A stretch of DNA of 64,000 nucleotides from positions 9,677,491 to 9,741,490 of the forward strand of contig NC_083564.1 in the NCBI RefSeq assembly GCF_019925205.1. The letters run 5' to 3'. Below are positions 63,406 through 64,000 of the stretch, in pieces. The stretch is from Metopolophium dirhodum. Its lineage: Eukaryota > Arthropoda > Insecta > Hemiptera > Aphididae. The notes beneath the pieces are model-generated. The model did not search any database, was not told the DNA's origin, and worked only from the letters and a program-made list of their open reading frames with translations. Position 1 is the first letter of the stretch. Each line of letters starts with the position of its first letter. A program made the translations under genes and the position numbers.

Positions 63406-64000
63406 GTGTTTACGATCGACGATTTGTGTGGTTTAAAAATAATTAGTCATGGTTACTGCCATTAAATGACAACAATGCTTTAGATTGTATTTTAAGGAAT
63501 TTTGATTTAAAATAATTTGACTGGTGTATGGTTCTGATGTATTAAAGAGATCAATGATTTGCGTTATTTTTAGTTATAAATAATAATTCATATCATACCA
63601 ACCACTAATGAGCTGTATTTTGTTTAAAAATCAAATATTGATCATTTTCATTAATATTCATTGTTTTAAGTTTGGATCATTAAATCATATTTTATATAAT
63701 ATTATGACTATTACATACCTATTATTAAAAAAAAAATGAATTAAATTTCTCCTTACTGGTGAAACCCTAGTAGGTTTGTTAAAGTCGCTTTAATATTAAT
63801 CGGTTCTCATATGAAAACTTTATATAACATTTAAAAGTGCTCTGGTTAAAAAATAAGCGCTCATTGACCCGAAAGTATAATATAATTTCATAAAGGTCAT
63901 AGCTTTAATTAAAAATATTATGGCGTTTATTAAGGTACGTAGACTTTAAGCTCACACACTGTCCCTAAACAGCAAAGATTAAGATAAATAATCATAAAGG
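63406..64000. other. AT-rich non-coding stretch
   Basis: Nothing recognised up to the end of the window. Confidence 0.6.

Noticed and set aside
1..64000. CRISPR arrays, operons, prokaryotic genes or viral genomes
   Set aside because: There are no regularly spaced direct repeats with unique spacers, no closely packed open frames, and no recognisable viral protein motifs.

Overview
This is a eukaryotic, strongly AT-rich stretch that reads like an aphid-type (hemipteran) insect nuclear genome. The reasons are the dense scatter of palindromes such as ATAATATTAT and TAGGTACCTA, retroelements of insect type, long AT-rich deserts broken by CpG-rich patches, and no long open frame (the longest is 162 codons). 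The species call is an inference. No protein-coding gene here is recognised with confidence. Most of the window looks intergenic or intronic, and most of what can be firmly annotated is repeat-derived.

Layout. 1-5.6 kb: AT-rich desert grading into a CpG-rich patch. 5.6-7.0 kb: a 381-bp unit present three times in tandem, with a complete tRNA-derived SINE inserted in the first unit. 8.0-9.4 kb: a 74-bp AC microsatellite, the longest open frame, and a degraded LINE 3' end. 12.4-14.5 kb: CpG-rich patch with microsatellites. 14.9-15.6 kb: a dispersed repeat split by a 5'-truncated LINE. 18.5 and 30.5 kb: two elements carrying 5S rRNA-type internal promoter sequence. 20.6 kb: a second, truncated copy of the tRNA-derived SINE family. 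23.2 kb: interleaved inverted repeats. 24.4 and 33.0 kb: short tandem duplications. 27.5 kb: a MITE-like element. 36.1-36.4 kb (minus): the best candidate protein-coding first exon, encoding a membrane anchor, with an upstream ORF. 40.5-42.5 and 46.0-47.1 kb: CpG-rich, promoter-like patches with small ORFs. 58.3-58.6 kb (minus): a small gene relic with two compensating frameshifts. 62.8 kb: the intact partner of the split repeat.

How the parts relate. The LINE at 15.0-15.5 kb and the SINE at 5.8-6.1 kb share the same 3' tail, which fits a SINE mobilised by that LINE's reverse transcriptase. The 62.8 kb repeat shows what the 15 kb locus looked like before insertion, and the two sister tandem units do the same for the SINE insertion. 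I did not find a multi-gene system of any kind in this window.
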